DNA of 64,000 nt from JBGTFE01 sp036403235 (GTDB lineage Bacteria > Acidobacteriota > Blastocatellia > Pyrinomonadales > Pyrinomonadaceae): contig DASWRI010000033.1 of NCBI GenBank assembly GCA_036403235.1, forward strand, positions 115,568 through 179,567, written 5' to 3'. Positions 43,711 to 52,517 of this stretch are shown in pieces. The notes under the pieces were generated by a model that made no database searches, had not been told where the DNA came from, and saw only the letters and a program-made list of their open reading frames with translations. The position numbers were made by a program, and so were the translations under genes. Every line of letters begins with the position of its first letter. Position 1 is the stretch's first letter.

Positions 43711-45027
43711 CTATCCTTCTCCCTGTCCCGGTGTCGGCGTCCGGACGGGTGTCGGCGTCGGCGGGATGGGCGTCGGCGTTCTCGTCGGAACGGGCGTCGG
43801 CGTGTGCGGCGGAGTCGGCGCGGGCGTTCCCATCGGCGTCGGAACAGGCGTCGGCGTCACGCTCGGTATCGGCGTCGGAACGGGCGTCGGCGTCGGCGGT
43901 GTCGGAGGAGGAGGAGGCGGCGGAACGGGCGTAATGACGGGCGTCGGGCCCGGATTCGGCAAATTCGTGTTGCCCTGCGAATCCATCGGGACGGGCGCTT
44001 CGAGAAATTGGATGTTGCGCACGCCGACCTGCGTCGTCCCTTTGACCTGCTCTTTCACTCCGTTTTCCAGAGCGTAAGTCGTTTCGACCGAAATGCTCGG
44101 TTCAATCATCCTGATAAGCGACGCGTCGGACAATTCAATCTGCTGTCTGGGCTGCTCGAAAATGGTGCTCGCGCTGTCGGGCTTGAGAACGTATCGAAAA
44201 TCGAAGGCCATCAGATGCTCGGCGACGACGTTGTCGATAAAGCCGTTCTGCCGGACGCCGAAAACGCGCCGGACGAGACGGCCGGCCGCGTCCACAAAAT
44301 AATGTATGATTTGAACGCGCATCAGGCTCATCGGCATTCCGCCGGCCGAGACGCTGTTCATACTGCCCGAAGCGCCGACGCGGTTTAGATTATAAGCGTC
44401 GCCGTTTGCCCAGTAAATCCGGTTTGTTCCGCTGTCGAGAGCGGTGATTGTGCCGAATGTCCCGGCGAGGCCGTTCGTCAGAAAATAAACTTCACCGACC
44501 CGGAAATCGGTAAATCTAACGGCCGGAACGGTGATGTAACCGCTGGTTGAGCTGACGTCTGCGACCGCCAAATCAATCGACGAAAACGTCCTGTCCATCG
44601 TCAAAAGAGTGATTCTGTCGGTTCTTTCCTTGACGGTAGTCGCGGGCGTCGTGCCCAGAACGTTTGTTCCCGCCGGCATATTGTCGTCCGAGATGACCGC
44701 GCCGATGCTGACGTAACCGCTGTTGGTCGGGTCTAAATACGAAGCGGTGCGCGCCGACAGATAATCGGTGACAAATCTCGTCGGAAGCCATATCAAACCG
44801 ATGCCTTTGACGCCGTCGCCGACGGTCAAAATGTCGCGCGCGATATATTCCTGCGAAGTTCGAAGTCCCTGCTGCGCGGTCGTCATCTCGAAATTGTTGT
44901 TGGCAGTCGTCACCGTTCCGCGCAAAAGCGTAAAAACCGCCGCCATAATAATCAGCGTCAAAACCATAACGATGATTAGCTCAATCATTGAAAATCCGGC
45001 GTTAGATTGTTTTCGAGACTTGGTCAT
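43711..45027 (-). CDS. PilW-like prepilin-type protein with Thr/Pro-rich tail
   Basis: 438 residues. The type III prepilin signal is KQSNAGFSMIELIIVMVL with cleavage after G (AG|FSMIE) and Glu at +5, then a hydrophobic helix. The body resembles PilW/GspJ minor pilins (TTAQQGLRTSQEYIARDIL, QIIHYFVDAAGRLVRRVFG). The last ~80 residues are a Pro/Thr/Val low-complexity tail (PTPVPTPIPSVTPTPVPTPM), encoded by GTCGGCGT-rich DNA at 43725-43925. Minor pilins start pilus assembly at the tip; a Thr-Pro tail is not normal for them. Last gene of the prepilin group; upstream spacer carries heptamer repeats. Confidence 0.85.
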   Translation of the reverse strand: MTKSRKQSNAGFSMIELIIVMVLTLIIMAAVFTLLRGTVTTANNNFEMTTAQQGLRTSQEYIARDILTVGDGVKGIGLIWLPTRFVTDYLSARTASYLDPTNSGYVSIGAVISDDNMPAGTNVLGTTPATTVKERTDRITLLTMDRTFSSIDLAVADVSSTSGYITVPAVRFTDFRVGEVYFLTNGLAGTFGTITALDSGTNRIYWANGDAYNLNRVGASGSMNSVSAGGMPMSLMRVQIIHYFVDAAGRLVRRVFGVRQNGFIDNVVAEHLMAFDFRYVLKPDSASTIFEQPRQQIELSDASLIRMIEPSISVETTYALENGVKEQVKGTTQVGVRNIQFLEAPVPMDSQGNTNLPNPGPTPVITPVPPPPPPPTPPTPTPVPTPIPSVTPTPVPTPMGTPAPTPPHTPTPVPTRTPTPIPPTPTPVRTPTPGQGEG

Positions 45028-45028
45028 A

Positions 45029-45112
45029 AAATTTTAGTGGATAGTTGATAATTGATAGTTGATAGTGAAAGCGGTTTTTTCTTAACTATCCACTATCAGC
45101 CATCCGTTATCT
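45029..45112. repeat. Heptamer repeats (AGTTGAT type) inside the prepilin cluster
   Basis: AGTGGAT AGTTGAT AATTGAT AGTTGAT (45036-45063) faces TTAACTATCCACTATCAGCC (about 45081-45100), making an imperfect hairpin between the 991-residue PilX-like gene and the PilW-like gene, both on the minus strand. Confidence 0.6.
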
Positions 45113-48082
45113 TAAGTTTTGCCTGAATCCGGTTGCCTGAATATATTGAAAAAACGGCGTTCCCGGCGGCAGTTTGTTCGGTGTCAGAAATGTCTGGTCA
45201 AAGCTCCAGTTGCGACGAGGCGGCATATAAATGACGGCCGTGTCGTTTTCCCACTGCGCGAGCGCCTGCGTCGAGCGGAAAAGCGGAATAAACGAGCCCG
45301 TATAGCTCCACGCGTTGAGTATTCCGTTCAGATTCCAGGTTTCGAGAAAGCGCGGGTAATTGATGATTCCGCCGTTGCGTCTAAGTCCGGCGGCGTCTCT
45401 TCCGGGCATCGCGGTCAAGCTCGAAATCGTCGTTCCGGCGATGACTCCGGCGCGGACGGAAGTTCCCTGCGAGGTCGAAGGCAGAGCGTCGTCGGCCATT
45501 CGATAAGCTTCGCCGGTCAGATTTCGCGCGTCGCTCGAGCCTTCCGGGTAAAGCGCGCTGAGGCCGTCGAACCACGTTTTTGAAAGCGGGAAAAAGGCGT
45601 CGCAGACAATCGAGGACGGAACCTGCGGCCCGGTAAATCCGCCGTCGTTTAAGGTCGAGCCGCCCGCGGGAATTCCGGTAATGCCGGTCGTGTTGAAATT
45701 TCCCCAGACGTAAACCATATTTTCCGAAGAAATCGTAATGCCCTTCGCCGGCGAAAGCTTTCCGGCGACTCCGGTCGTACTGAGCGTTTCGCCGTCGAAC
45801 AGGCGAACGGCGCGGCGAAAATAATTGCTCGAATTAAACCAGCGCATCGCCGCATAAGCGCGGCTCAAACGGGTCGCGTCGGTGACGGGCGCGCCGTTGG
45901 TCGGCGTGCAGCAGATTGTGCCCGAATCGGGCAGCTCGCGCGTGTCTTTCTGCAAAGTTCCTTTTTTGCTTGCGCCGCTCGAAGTCCAGCCGAAATCAAT
46001 CACGTCTTCGCCTTCGTCGAGCCGGCCGTTCGGGCCGTATATGTCTTCGTTATCGACGATTCCGTTGGTGCTCGCGTAAGACGTTCCGTCGCTCAGATAC
46101 TCGGCATTTTTCTGGTCGCCGCGACGGTCTGAAACATAAACGACGTAGCCTTCGTCGCCTTTGACGTTAGCGCTCACGGCTTCGGTTCCCGAAAGCAGAT
46201 TTGCGTCGTAAACGCCGTCGAGCCAGCGCGCGAGATTTCGCATATTGATTTCGACGACGCTCGTCATTCCGCGCTCGTAGATGTCGTATTCGTTGAGCGT
46301 GCTGCGCACCCAGCCTTCGCGCACGTTATAGACGTTTATCGGCACAATCATATTGTAAAGCCCGATTGGCGCGGCTTCGCGCGTGCAGGTGCCGCCGTCT
46401 TCGTCGGCGGCGGTTAAATCCGTGTCGATAAAGCCGCGATTGGCGGCATAAAGCGCCGTTGGGTCGTTTATTTCGCCGTCGGCAACGGTCATACAACCGC
46501 CTGAGCCTATCTGCGAATTGCGCGTTATGGAAACCAAATCGAAGTTTCCGCCCGTGCGGTCGCGGCTTCCCTGCACGAATCCGGCCCAGAGCGGGCGCTG
46601 TAGATAAACGATGCCGTTCGGCTCGCCTTCGGTCATGCCCATGCTCAAAATCGCCTGCGTGACGTCGACAATCGAGCCGTCGGGTTTGACGATTTCGATA
46701 AGAATTCGGCCGCGAATGCCAGAGCCTTGCGGAATATAATTGCCGCCGACGGTTTCGGGCGCGCTTTTGACGCCGCGCACGGTCATCGCGTTTTGCGTGC
46801 CGCCCGTGGGCTTTTTCTGGAGAATCGCCGAGCCGCTGATGGCGCCCGCGTCCGAGATATTTTTGAGAACGTTGATGCCGCCGTTTAAGACCGAAGGCGT
46901 AAAATCTTTGAGCTGAACGCCTTCTCCGGCGGGAATGCCGGCGACGTTGGTCGCACCGCTCCCGTCGTTTTCGCCGTCGAGCAGGATTCTGATTTGCGAT
47001 TTGTTGTGATAACGCGAATAAGAAAGGATTTCGCCGTCCGTCGGCAGAGCGCGCTTTATCAACTCGGCGGCGGAATTTCCGGCCAGCTCAAGCGGTAATT
47101 TGAGCGCCGTCGCGCCGGTCGTGTTGGTCAAAACCTGGCCGCCGAATCGATTCGGCGTTCCGTTCGAAGGCGGTTTTACCGATTCGCTTTCCCACGTCGG
47201 ATTGGCGACGCCGTTCGGGCTTCCGGGAAAATACCCGCGCTGCCCGGCGCTGCTCGCCGGAAAATTCGGCCCGCCGACCGCGCCTCCGCCCGATTTGACG
47301 CTGCCGCTTCCAATCTCGCTTTGAACGTTGATGCCGTTGACTTCAATCCAGACGTTCTGGTTGCCGGCGGCATCGTTGGTCTCGCCGCCGCGCGTCGCGT
47401 CGCGGACAAATTCGCCGGCCATCGTGATGCGGTTTAAAAATTTCGTATTGCGCAGAGCGTAGAGATTTCCGTTAGTGTGAATGCGGCCGTTGAAAGTCAT
47501 CAAAGGGCCGGGGTGAATTTCGATATCCTCGTTGCTGAACATGCCGAACTGGAAAAGCGGAACGAGATAATTGTTAAATTCGCGTTCGAGCTTGACCTCG
47601 GTTCTGGTCGCCGGCCGCATCCCGATTGAAGTCATTTTATACGGAATGACGCTCGAATAAAGCCCCGCATAAGGCCCGTCGGAGATGTTGACGCGCGGGT
47701 AAACGGTGTTCGGCAAGCCCTGTATCGCGCGCAATTCGTCGAGCCGGTCGGTGTCTTCTTCAAGCTTTTGGTCAAATTGAAAACCTTCGACGGCCAGCGC
47801 GGGCGGCGGCGTTTGTTCAATCAAATCTAAATCCGCTCTGGTCGGGCTCATCTTGCGGCGAAAAAGATTGCTGAAATCGTTGGTCATCTTTTCCATCGCC
47901 GCCTCGGTCGCGTAAAAGGTCTGCGTGCGCTGCAAATCGCTGCCCGCGATGCGCGCTTCGGTCGAGGAAAATGTGAGGGCGGTAAGCGCGACGACGGCCA
48001 GGATGGCGACGACGATAATTGCCATCGCCAGCGCCGCGCCGCGTTCGCTTTGCTTTTTATGTGTATGACGGTTAAAAAACAT
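45107..48082 (-). CDS. Very large PilX-like pilus assembly protein
   Basis: 991 residues, far larger than ordinary PilX (~150-200). The N-terminus SERGAALAMAIIVVAILAVV and the helix to AALTFSSTEARIAGSDLQRTQTFYATEAAMEKM match the PilX N-terminal motif (GxAL at the cleavage site, then the A-x3-A-E-A helix). The ~930-residue remainder is Gly/Asn/Thr-rich, beta-like and looks like a long surface domain (for example HTNGNLYALRNTKFLNRITM, YLQRPLWAGFVQGSRDRT). GGGAGG sits before the ATG. Probably a tip-located adhesin built on a minor-pilin base. No enzymatic motif was found. Confidence 0.85.
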   Translation of the reverse strand: MFFNRHTHKKQSERGAALAMAIIVVAILAVVALTALTFSSTEARIAGSDLQRTQTFYATEAAMEKMTNDFSNLFRRKMSPTRADLDLIEQTPPPALAVEGFQFDQKLEEDTDRLDELRAIQGLPNTVYPRVNISDGPYAGLYSSVIPYKMTSIGMRPATRTEVKLEREFNNYLVPLFQFGMFSNEDIEIHPGPLMTFNGRIHTNGNLYALRNTKFLNRITMAGEFVRDATRGGETNDAAGNQNVWIEVNGINVQSEIGSGSVKSGGGAVGGPNFPASSAGQRGYFPGSPNGVANPTWESESVKPPSNGTPNRFGGQVLTNTTGATALKLPLELAGNSAAELIKRALPTDGEILSYSRYHNKSQIRILLDGENDGSGATNVAGIPAGEGVQLKDFTPSVLNGGINVLKNISDAGAISGSAILQKKPTGGTQNAMTVRGVKSAPETVGGNYIPQGSGIRGRILIEIVKPDGSIVDVTQAILSMGMTEGEPNGIVYLQRPLWAGFVQGSRDRTGGNFDLVSITRNSQIGSGGCMTVADGEINDPTALYAANRGFIDTDLTAADEDGGTCTREAAPIGLYNMIVPINVYNVREGWVRSTLNEYDIYERGMTSVVEINMRNLARWLDGVYDANLLSGTEAVSANVKGDEGYVVYVSDRRGDQKNAEYLSDGTSYASTNGIVDNEDIYGPNGRLDEGEDVIDFGWTSSGASKKGTLQKDTRELPDSGTICCTPTNGAPVTDATRLSRAYAAMRWFNSSNYFRRAVRLFDGETLSTTGVAGKLSPAKGITISSENMVYVWGNFNTTGITGIPAGGSTLNDGGFTGPQVPSSIVCDAFFPLSKTWFDGLSALYPEGSSDARNLTGEAYRMADDALPSTSQGTSVRAGVIAGTTISSLTAMPGRDAAGLRRNGGIINYPRFLETWNLNGILNAWSYTGSFIPLFRSTQALAQWENDTAVIYMPPRRNWSFDQTFLTPNKLPPGTPFFQYIQATGFRQNLR

Positions 48083-48101
48083 CTTCTTTCGCCTCCCGAA
48101 A

Positions 48102-48680
48102 CTATCTCGTGACGCGCGCTTCGTCGTTTAGATAACAAACGCCCGTCAATTCCCCGATTTTCCCGTTGCTCGACATATATTTGACTTTTATCTCGACTTT
48201 TTTGAGCGTGTCGCTCAAATTGCTGATGGTAATCTGGCGTTGATAACCGCTGCGGATTAACGCCTGATTGTCGAAATCGTCGGCCGTTCCGTAAACTCCG
48301 TCGACGCCCGGCGCGCGCAAATCGTCGTCCGTCCCGTTGACGCCGTCCGGGCCGGAGTCGATTGAAACGTCTTTGAAACCGGCGCTGAAACCGTTAAAAC
48401 GGCTCGGCGTGTTCGTGTTGTCGACCGCGCCCACGTTGGCGATTTGCCTGAAATCCAGCCGGCGCGAGTTTCTTAGAGATTCGATTTCTTCAATCGACGC
48501 GACAATCACTAATTTTGCGCTCGAGACGTTGCGGCTGGTGGTCGTAAATTCCAGCGCGTAGGTGATGGCGGCGGCCGTCCCGATAAGCCCGATGGTGATA
48601 ATTAAAATGGCGATGACGGCTTCAATCAGAGTGAAACCGTCCTGTCTTTTTTCAGAATTTTTTCGAGCTTTACTCGACAT
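48102..48680 (-). CDS. PilV-like prepilin-type protein
   Basis: 192 residues from ATG 48680 (AAAGGTG 9 bases upstream); an in-frame GTG 12 bases before it is less likely. Prepilin signal KRQDGFTLIEAVIAILIITI with cleavage G|FTLIE. The body is short and carries DGVNGTDDDLRAPGVDGVYG, a D/G-rich turn that resembles calcium-binding loops. Minor pilin of the PilV/GspI class. Overlaps the FimT-like gene by 11 bases and is followed after 19 bases by the PilX-like gene: one transcript. Confidence 0.88.
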   Translation of the reverse strand: MSSKARKNSEKRQDGFTLIEAVIAILIITIGLIGTAAAITYALEFTTTSRNVSSAKLVIVASIEEIESLRNSRRLDFRQIANVGAVDNTNTPSRFNGFSAGFKDVSIDSGPDGVNGTDDDLRAPGVDGVYGTADDFDNQALIRSGYQRQITISNLSDTLKKVEIKVKYMSSNGKIGELTGVCYLNDEARVTR

Positions 48681-49281
48681 AAGCGTTAACACCTTTGCTG
48701 TATCGCCAAACCTTTATGCGCCCGCCCGCGCCCAAGATGGAAACCGCGAAAGCCGCGTCTTTTTTGTATTTATTGTGATAGAAAAACAAAGCGCTGTTTT
48801 GAGGATTGTTGCTTGCGTCGATGACCGAGCCGTCGGGCTGAAACGTAACTTCGACTATCGAGCGCGCGAGCGAAGTCATATTCGTCGTATCGCTCAGCGC
48901 CGCAGCGGAAACGCCGCCCGGCCGCCCGTATTTGATGTCGGCCGAATCGACGCCGAATCCGGACAGGTTATAAACTTTATTTTTTGCGTCGCCGAACGCG
49001 CCGAAGCTTCCGCCATAGGTGATTAACTGCTTGTTGCGGTCGTCGTAGCAGAAAGTTATCGGGCGGCGCTGCGACATCGCTTCCTGTCTGGCTTCGATTA
49101 AAGAGGCCGAAACCTGTCTCTGCATCGCCGAAAACTTCATCAAACGCCGCGATGAAATCAGCTGCGGCAGCGCCAGAACGAGAATAATCGAGGCGACGAG
49201 CAAAACGATTAAAAGCTCAGGTATGCTAAAACCTCTGTTTTTGGTCAAGTGTTTTTGTCTGTTTACTGCTAGCATTTTCAT
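48670..49281 (-). CDS. GspH/FimT-like prepilin-type protein
   Basis: 203 residues. Signal KNRGFSIPELLIVLLVASII with cleavage G|FSIPE, then the pilin helix and a region with QREAMSQRRPITFCYDDR (FimT/GspH type: QARQEA...RR). The C-terminal half is a beta fold ending RSIVEVTFQPDGSV, FRYSKG-like IKVWRYSKG. First gene of the four-gene prepilin group, which is separated from the pilMNOPQ operon by a terminator; its own promoter should lie at 49282-49460, where I see only AT-rich sequence. Confidence 0.87.
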   Translation of the reverse strand: MKMLAVNRQKHLTKNRGFSIPELLIVLLVASIILVLALPQLISSRRLMKFSAMQRQVSASLIEARQEAMSQRRPITFCYDDRNKQLITYGGSFGAFGDAKNKVYNLSGFGVDSADIKYGRPGGVSAAALSDTTNMTSLARSIVEVTFQPDGSVIDASNNPQNSALFFYHNKYKKDAAFAVSILGAGGRIKVWRYSKGVNAYVE

Positions 49282-49464
49282 TTCTTCATGGGTGTTTTAC
49301 AAATTTATGAGAAAAATCTCTACTTCACCAAAGATTGAACAAGGTGGTTTTTCCAGAAAAAACAGCGTTTTACAAAAAAATTATTTAAAAACTGTGGAAA
49401 GAATGTGTGAAGCGAAGCATGACGGCGAGACTCGTATAACAGCGGTCGTGGTCGGGTGATAAAA

Positions 49465-49495
49465 TTCCCGTCAGGCGATTAGCGCCTGACGGGAA
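49465..49495 (-). terminator. Terminator of the pilM-to-roadblock operon
   Basis: A perfect 13-bp stem (TTCCCGTCAGGCG at 49465-49477 with its complement 49483-49495) and 5-nt loop, followed on the minus strand by TTTTATC. It lies 29 bases past the Roadblock stop, separating this operon from the prepilin genes. Confidence 0.8.
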
Positions 49496-49523
49496 AACGG
49501 GAAGAAACATTTGCTTTGATTTG

Positions 49524-49892
49524 TCATAAAGCCAATTCATTTTTCAGAAGAAGTTCCGCACGCCGCAATTCGTAGCGGCCGCGCCCGAAATTTCCTTCCG
49601 CCTCTAAAATCATCGCCAGAAAATAATCTGCGTTGACAAGATGCAGGATAAAAATCCGGTTTTCAGAGGAAACGGTCAGCTCCCGCAGTTGGCCAAGATT
49701 CAATTCGCCGTTGATGCGCTTGGCGCGGCTTAAAAGCGACGTGTATTCGGCGATGGCAATATCAAGATTTGCCTCCGCCTGCGTGTCTTGCCAAACTTTT
49801 TCGACGGCGATTCCGTCCGTTCCCATTATCAGGACACCGAGACATCCCTCGGTGCCGCTCATCGCTTCGTGCAGAACTTCTCTAAACATCAA
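49524..49892 (-). CDS. Roadblock/LC7-family protein
   Basis: 122 residues. The Roadblock/LC7 fold is recognisable: an N-terminal helix, CLGVLIMGTDGIAVEKVWQD (first strands), and IFILHLVNADYFLAMILE (central strands), helix to finish. Bacterial members such as MglB regulate Ras-like GTPases (MglA) that set pilus polarity and motility. It follows pilQ by 17 bases, so it is cotranscribed with the pilus machinery. No MglA-like GTPase gene is in the window. A regulatory link to pilus assembly is inference. Confidence 0.8.
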   Translation of the reverse strand: MMFREVLHEAMSGTEGCLGVLIMGTDGIAVEKVWQDTQAEANLDIAIAEYTSLLSRAKRINGELNLGQLRELTVSSENRIFILHLVNADYFLAMILEAEGNFGRGRYELRRAELLLKNELAL

Positions 49893-49909
49893 CCATAGTT
49901 TAACTAAAA

Positions 49910-51538
49910 TTAGGGTTTAGTTGAACTACTCGGATTGTTTTGCGTCGGCACAGGCACCAGAATCTGCTGCGGCTGTGTCTGCTGCGTCGGATTTTCACTG
50001 GGAATTTCCGAGTTAGAAGCCGGATTGCCGAGCGGAACCGGCTGGAGTATGGTCGTCGTGCGATTGCCCGTGCCGACTTTACCCGAAGTCGGATTGCCTT
50101 CGTAGTCAGGACGGTAAATGCGCGGCGTGATAAAGAACAAAATTTCGCTGGTGTTGCGCTGCGTCGTTTTTGTTCTGAACAAGTATTTCAGAATCGGCAG
50201 GTCGCCGAGTCCGGGCGTTTTGCTTTTGGTGTTGACTTCCAAATCGGTCAAAACTCCGCCGACGACGGTCGTTCCGCCATCGGGAACTAAAACTTCCGTC
50301 TGCATTCTCTGCGTGTCGATGCCGGGCGTTCCGCCGAGACCGGCCGCAAGCGACGGGTTGACCGTGTTGTTTTCGGCGACGATACGCAGGATAACCGTTC
50401 CGGCGTCGCTGATTTGCGGCGTTACCTGAAGGCGCAGCGGAACGTTAACAAACGTCGTCGTGAAAACCAGACCGGTCGAATCGCCGCCGCCGGCATTTTT
50501 CTGAACGGTCGTGACGGGAATCTGGCTTCCGCTTTCGATTTCCGCCGAGCGATTGTTCAAAGCCGTAACGCGCGGGCTGGCGATGGTTTTTGTCTGTCCT
50601 TTTTGTTCGGCCAGATTCAAAGCCGCCGTAATCTGCGCGCTTCCGAAAGCTCCGGTCGTCAGGAAAAACTGTCCGGTCGAAGGAACGTCCGAAGTTCTTC
50701 CGGTCTGGACACTGATGTTGCCGCCCTGATTAAACGGGTTGGAAACGTTGAGGCCGAGCTGGACGCCGATGTCGCGCAGGAAATTGCGCTGGGCGATAAC
50801 GATTCGAGTTTCGATTTCGACCTGCGGTTCGGGCTGGTCGAGAATGACGACGAGCTGTCGAACGGCGTCGATGTTTTCGCGCACGTCCGTAATAATCATC
50901 GTGTTGCTGCGACCGTCGACTTCGACCGAGCCGCGACGCGAAAGACGTTTGCTGATAATTCCGAGGATTCCCTGGTCAACGCCGCTGGTCGTCGCGCCGC
51001 TGGTCGTTCCGCTCTGGATGCCGCCGCTAAATCCTCCGGTTGAGCCGGCCTGAGTAGATAAAGTTCCGGCAACGCGCGCATAGTTAAGACGAATAATTTC
51101 CGTGTAAAGCGGCGCGGCGTCGAGCTGTGAGCTTCTGATTTTTTCCTGAATTTCGGATTCTTTGGCGAGCGTTACCGCCGGCGCTATGCGCAGAATCGGG
51201 CCTTTCACCTGAACGGCCAGCTCCTGCGATTGCAGAATCGAATCGAGCGCGATGTTCCACGGCACTTCGTTGACGTTGACGGTCACCGAAACCTGTCCGA
51301 CCGAACGGTCGATAACGAAATTGATGCCGTATTGCTCGGTAATATAGCTCAGAATATCGCGGATGTCGGCATTGACGACTTTTAAGTTTATCGGTTCGCC
51401 GACAAACCCGGGGTCGCCGTATCGTTTGCCTTCCTGCTGCGGAACTTGTGCGGCAATTGATAAGGTTAAAGAACTTATAAGCATTAAAGCGAAAAAGCAT
51501 TTTTTGCCGAGTCCGCTTAAATTTTGAAGAGAATTCAT
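49910..51538 (-). CDS. pilQ: Type IV pilus outer-membrane secretin PilQ
   Basis: 542 residues, shorter than enterobacterial PilQ because the AMIN domains are missing. Signal peptide about 1-31. An STN/N0-like segment (INLKVVNADIRDILSYITEQ), then N1-like domains with SRRGSVEVDGRSNTMIITD, and the secretin domain at the C-terminus, including VPDGGTTVVGGVLTD, SKTPGLGDLPILKYLFR and SEILFFITPRI. The tail is Gln/Pro/Asn-rich. The secretin forms the outer-membrane pore for pilus fibres. Conserved order after pilP. Confidence 0.95.
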   Translation of the reverse strand: MNSLQNLSGLGKKCFFALMLISSLTLSIAAQVPQQEGKRYGDPGFVGEPINLKVVNADIRDILSYITEQYGINFVIDRSVGQVSVTVNVNEVPWNIALDSILQSQELAVQVKGPILRIAPAVTLAKESEIQEKIRSSQLDAAPLYTEIIRLNYARVAGTLSTQAGSTGGFSGGIQSGTTSGATTSGVDQGILGIISKRLSRRGSVEVDGRSNTMIITDVRENIDAVRQLVVILDQPEPQVEIETRIVIAQRNFLRDIGVQLGLNVSNPFNQGGNISVQTGRTSDVPSTGQFFLTTGAFGSAQITAALNLAEQKGQTKTIASPRVTALNNRSAEIESGSQIPVTTVQKNAGGGDSTGLVFTTTFVNVPLRLQVTPQISDAGTVILRIVAENNTVNPSLAAGLGGTPGIDTQRMQTEVLVPDGGTTVVGGVLTDLEVNTKSKTPGLGDLPILKYLFRTKTTQRNTSEILFFITPRIYRPDYEGNPTSGKVGTGNRTTTILQPVPLGNPASNSEIPSENPTQQTQPQQILVPVPTQNNPSSSTKP

Positions 51539-51660
51539 GTTTCCTCCGTTACAAAATCATCTCTTAAAGCTGTTAAGAGACAAGAAAAATTTGAAATTTG
51601 AATGTTAGAATTGGCGGCGCAGCCGTTGAAGCTGGCTGCGCTCTTCGGTTTGGAATGTGT

Positions 51661-52476
51661 TTATTTTTTATTTTTGGCAACTTTAGTCGTCTTTTTGACC
51701 TTTTTGCTGTCTTTTTCTTCGGCCGCGTCCTTCGACGGCTGGGTCTGCTGTTTGTTCATTTCGTCGAGCGGCGAAACTATGACCGAAGGCACGGTGACGG
51801 GCGTTTCGGTTGATTGAACCGGCGTCGTCTGAACGGGCACGGGCTGCGTGACAGCCGGCGTCGTGGTCGTCGCCACCTGCGTAGTGCTGGAGGTCGGAAC
51901 GGGAGCAGTGCCCTGCACTTCTTCCTGAATCGTGTATTCGCGCAGAGGCTTATTTTCGACCGACGAGACGAATTTACTGTTGCTCATCTTTGTAATTTTG
52001 CGAAAAATGAGCTTGTTTTCCTCGATGGCGACGAGCTGGCCGTCAAAAAAGCTCTCGCCCGGATAAATCGTGTAAGAAAGTTTTATCGGTTTGGCTTCGA
52101 CCATCGCGGCGTAACCGCGCGGCGTTCGGAAAATGCCGATGACCGACATTTCGTCGAGCGTCAGAACGCTCGTCACTTTCGGAACTTCCTGGCCGTTCAT
52201 CGCCGCCTGCTCGCGCATCCGTTTGTAATAAGCGATTCGCTGCTCGATGGGCGGCGCGTTGACGACAACAATCGCAGGCGGAATCGGTTTCTGCGGCTTC
52301 GAGTCGGTTTTCGTCGTGCCGGTCGGAACGGGATTAGTCGTTTTCGGTTTTGCCCAGCCGGGTTTCAAAAACGGGTCTTGGGCTTTGATTTGCGAGAAAT
52401 ACCCGCTGATTAAAACAAAACCGGCAATGGCTATACTCAAACTCAGGAATCGTAACATTTTTGATTTATTCGTCAT
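51661..52476 (-). CDS. pilP: PilP-like pilus assembly protein
   Basis: 271 residues. One N-terminal hydrophobic segment (signal or anchor; no lipobox). A low-complexity linker precedes a small beta domain (about 100-190: VLTLDEMSVIGIFRTPRGYA, IYPGESFFDGQLVAIEENKLIF) that matches PilP, the inner-membrane to secretin connector. A second low-complexity Thr/Pro/Gln/Val tail and a Lys-rich end (KKVKKTTKVAKNKK) are unusual for PilP. Identification rests on the PilP-like motif and position between pilO and pilQ. Confidence 0.82.
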   Translation of the reverse strand: MTNKSKMLRFLSLSIAIAGFVLISGYFSQIKAQDPFLKPGWAKPKTTNPVPTGTTKTDSKPQKPIPPAIVVVNAPPIEQRIAYYKRMREQAAMNGQEVPKVTSVLTLDEMSVIGIFRTPRGYAAMVEAKPIKLSYTIYPGESFFDGQLVAIEENKLIFRKITKMSNSKFVSSVENKPLREYTIQEEVQGTAPVPTSSTTQVATTTTPAVTQPVPVQTTPVQSTETPVTVPSVIVSPLDEMNKQQTQPSKDAAEEKDSKKVKKTTKVAKNKK

Positions 52477-52517
52477 AACTTTTCTCTCTCAAAGAAATTT
52501 CAAAAAATTGCTCGGTG

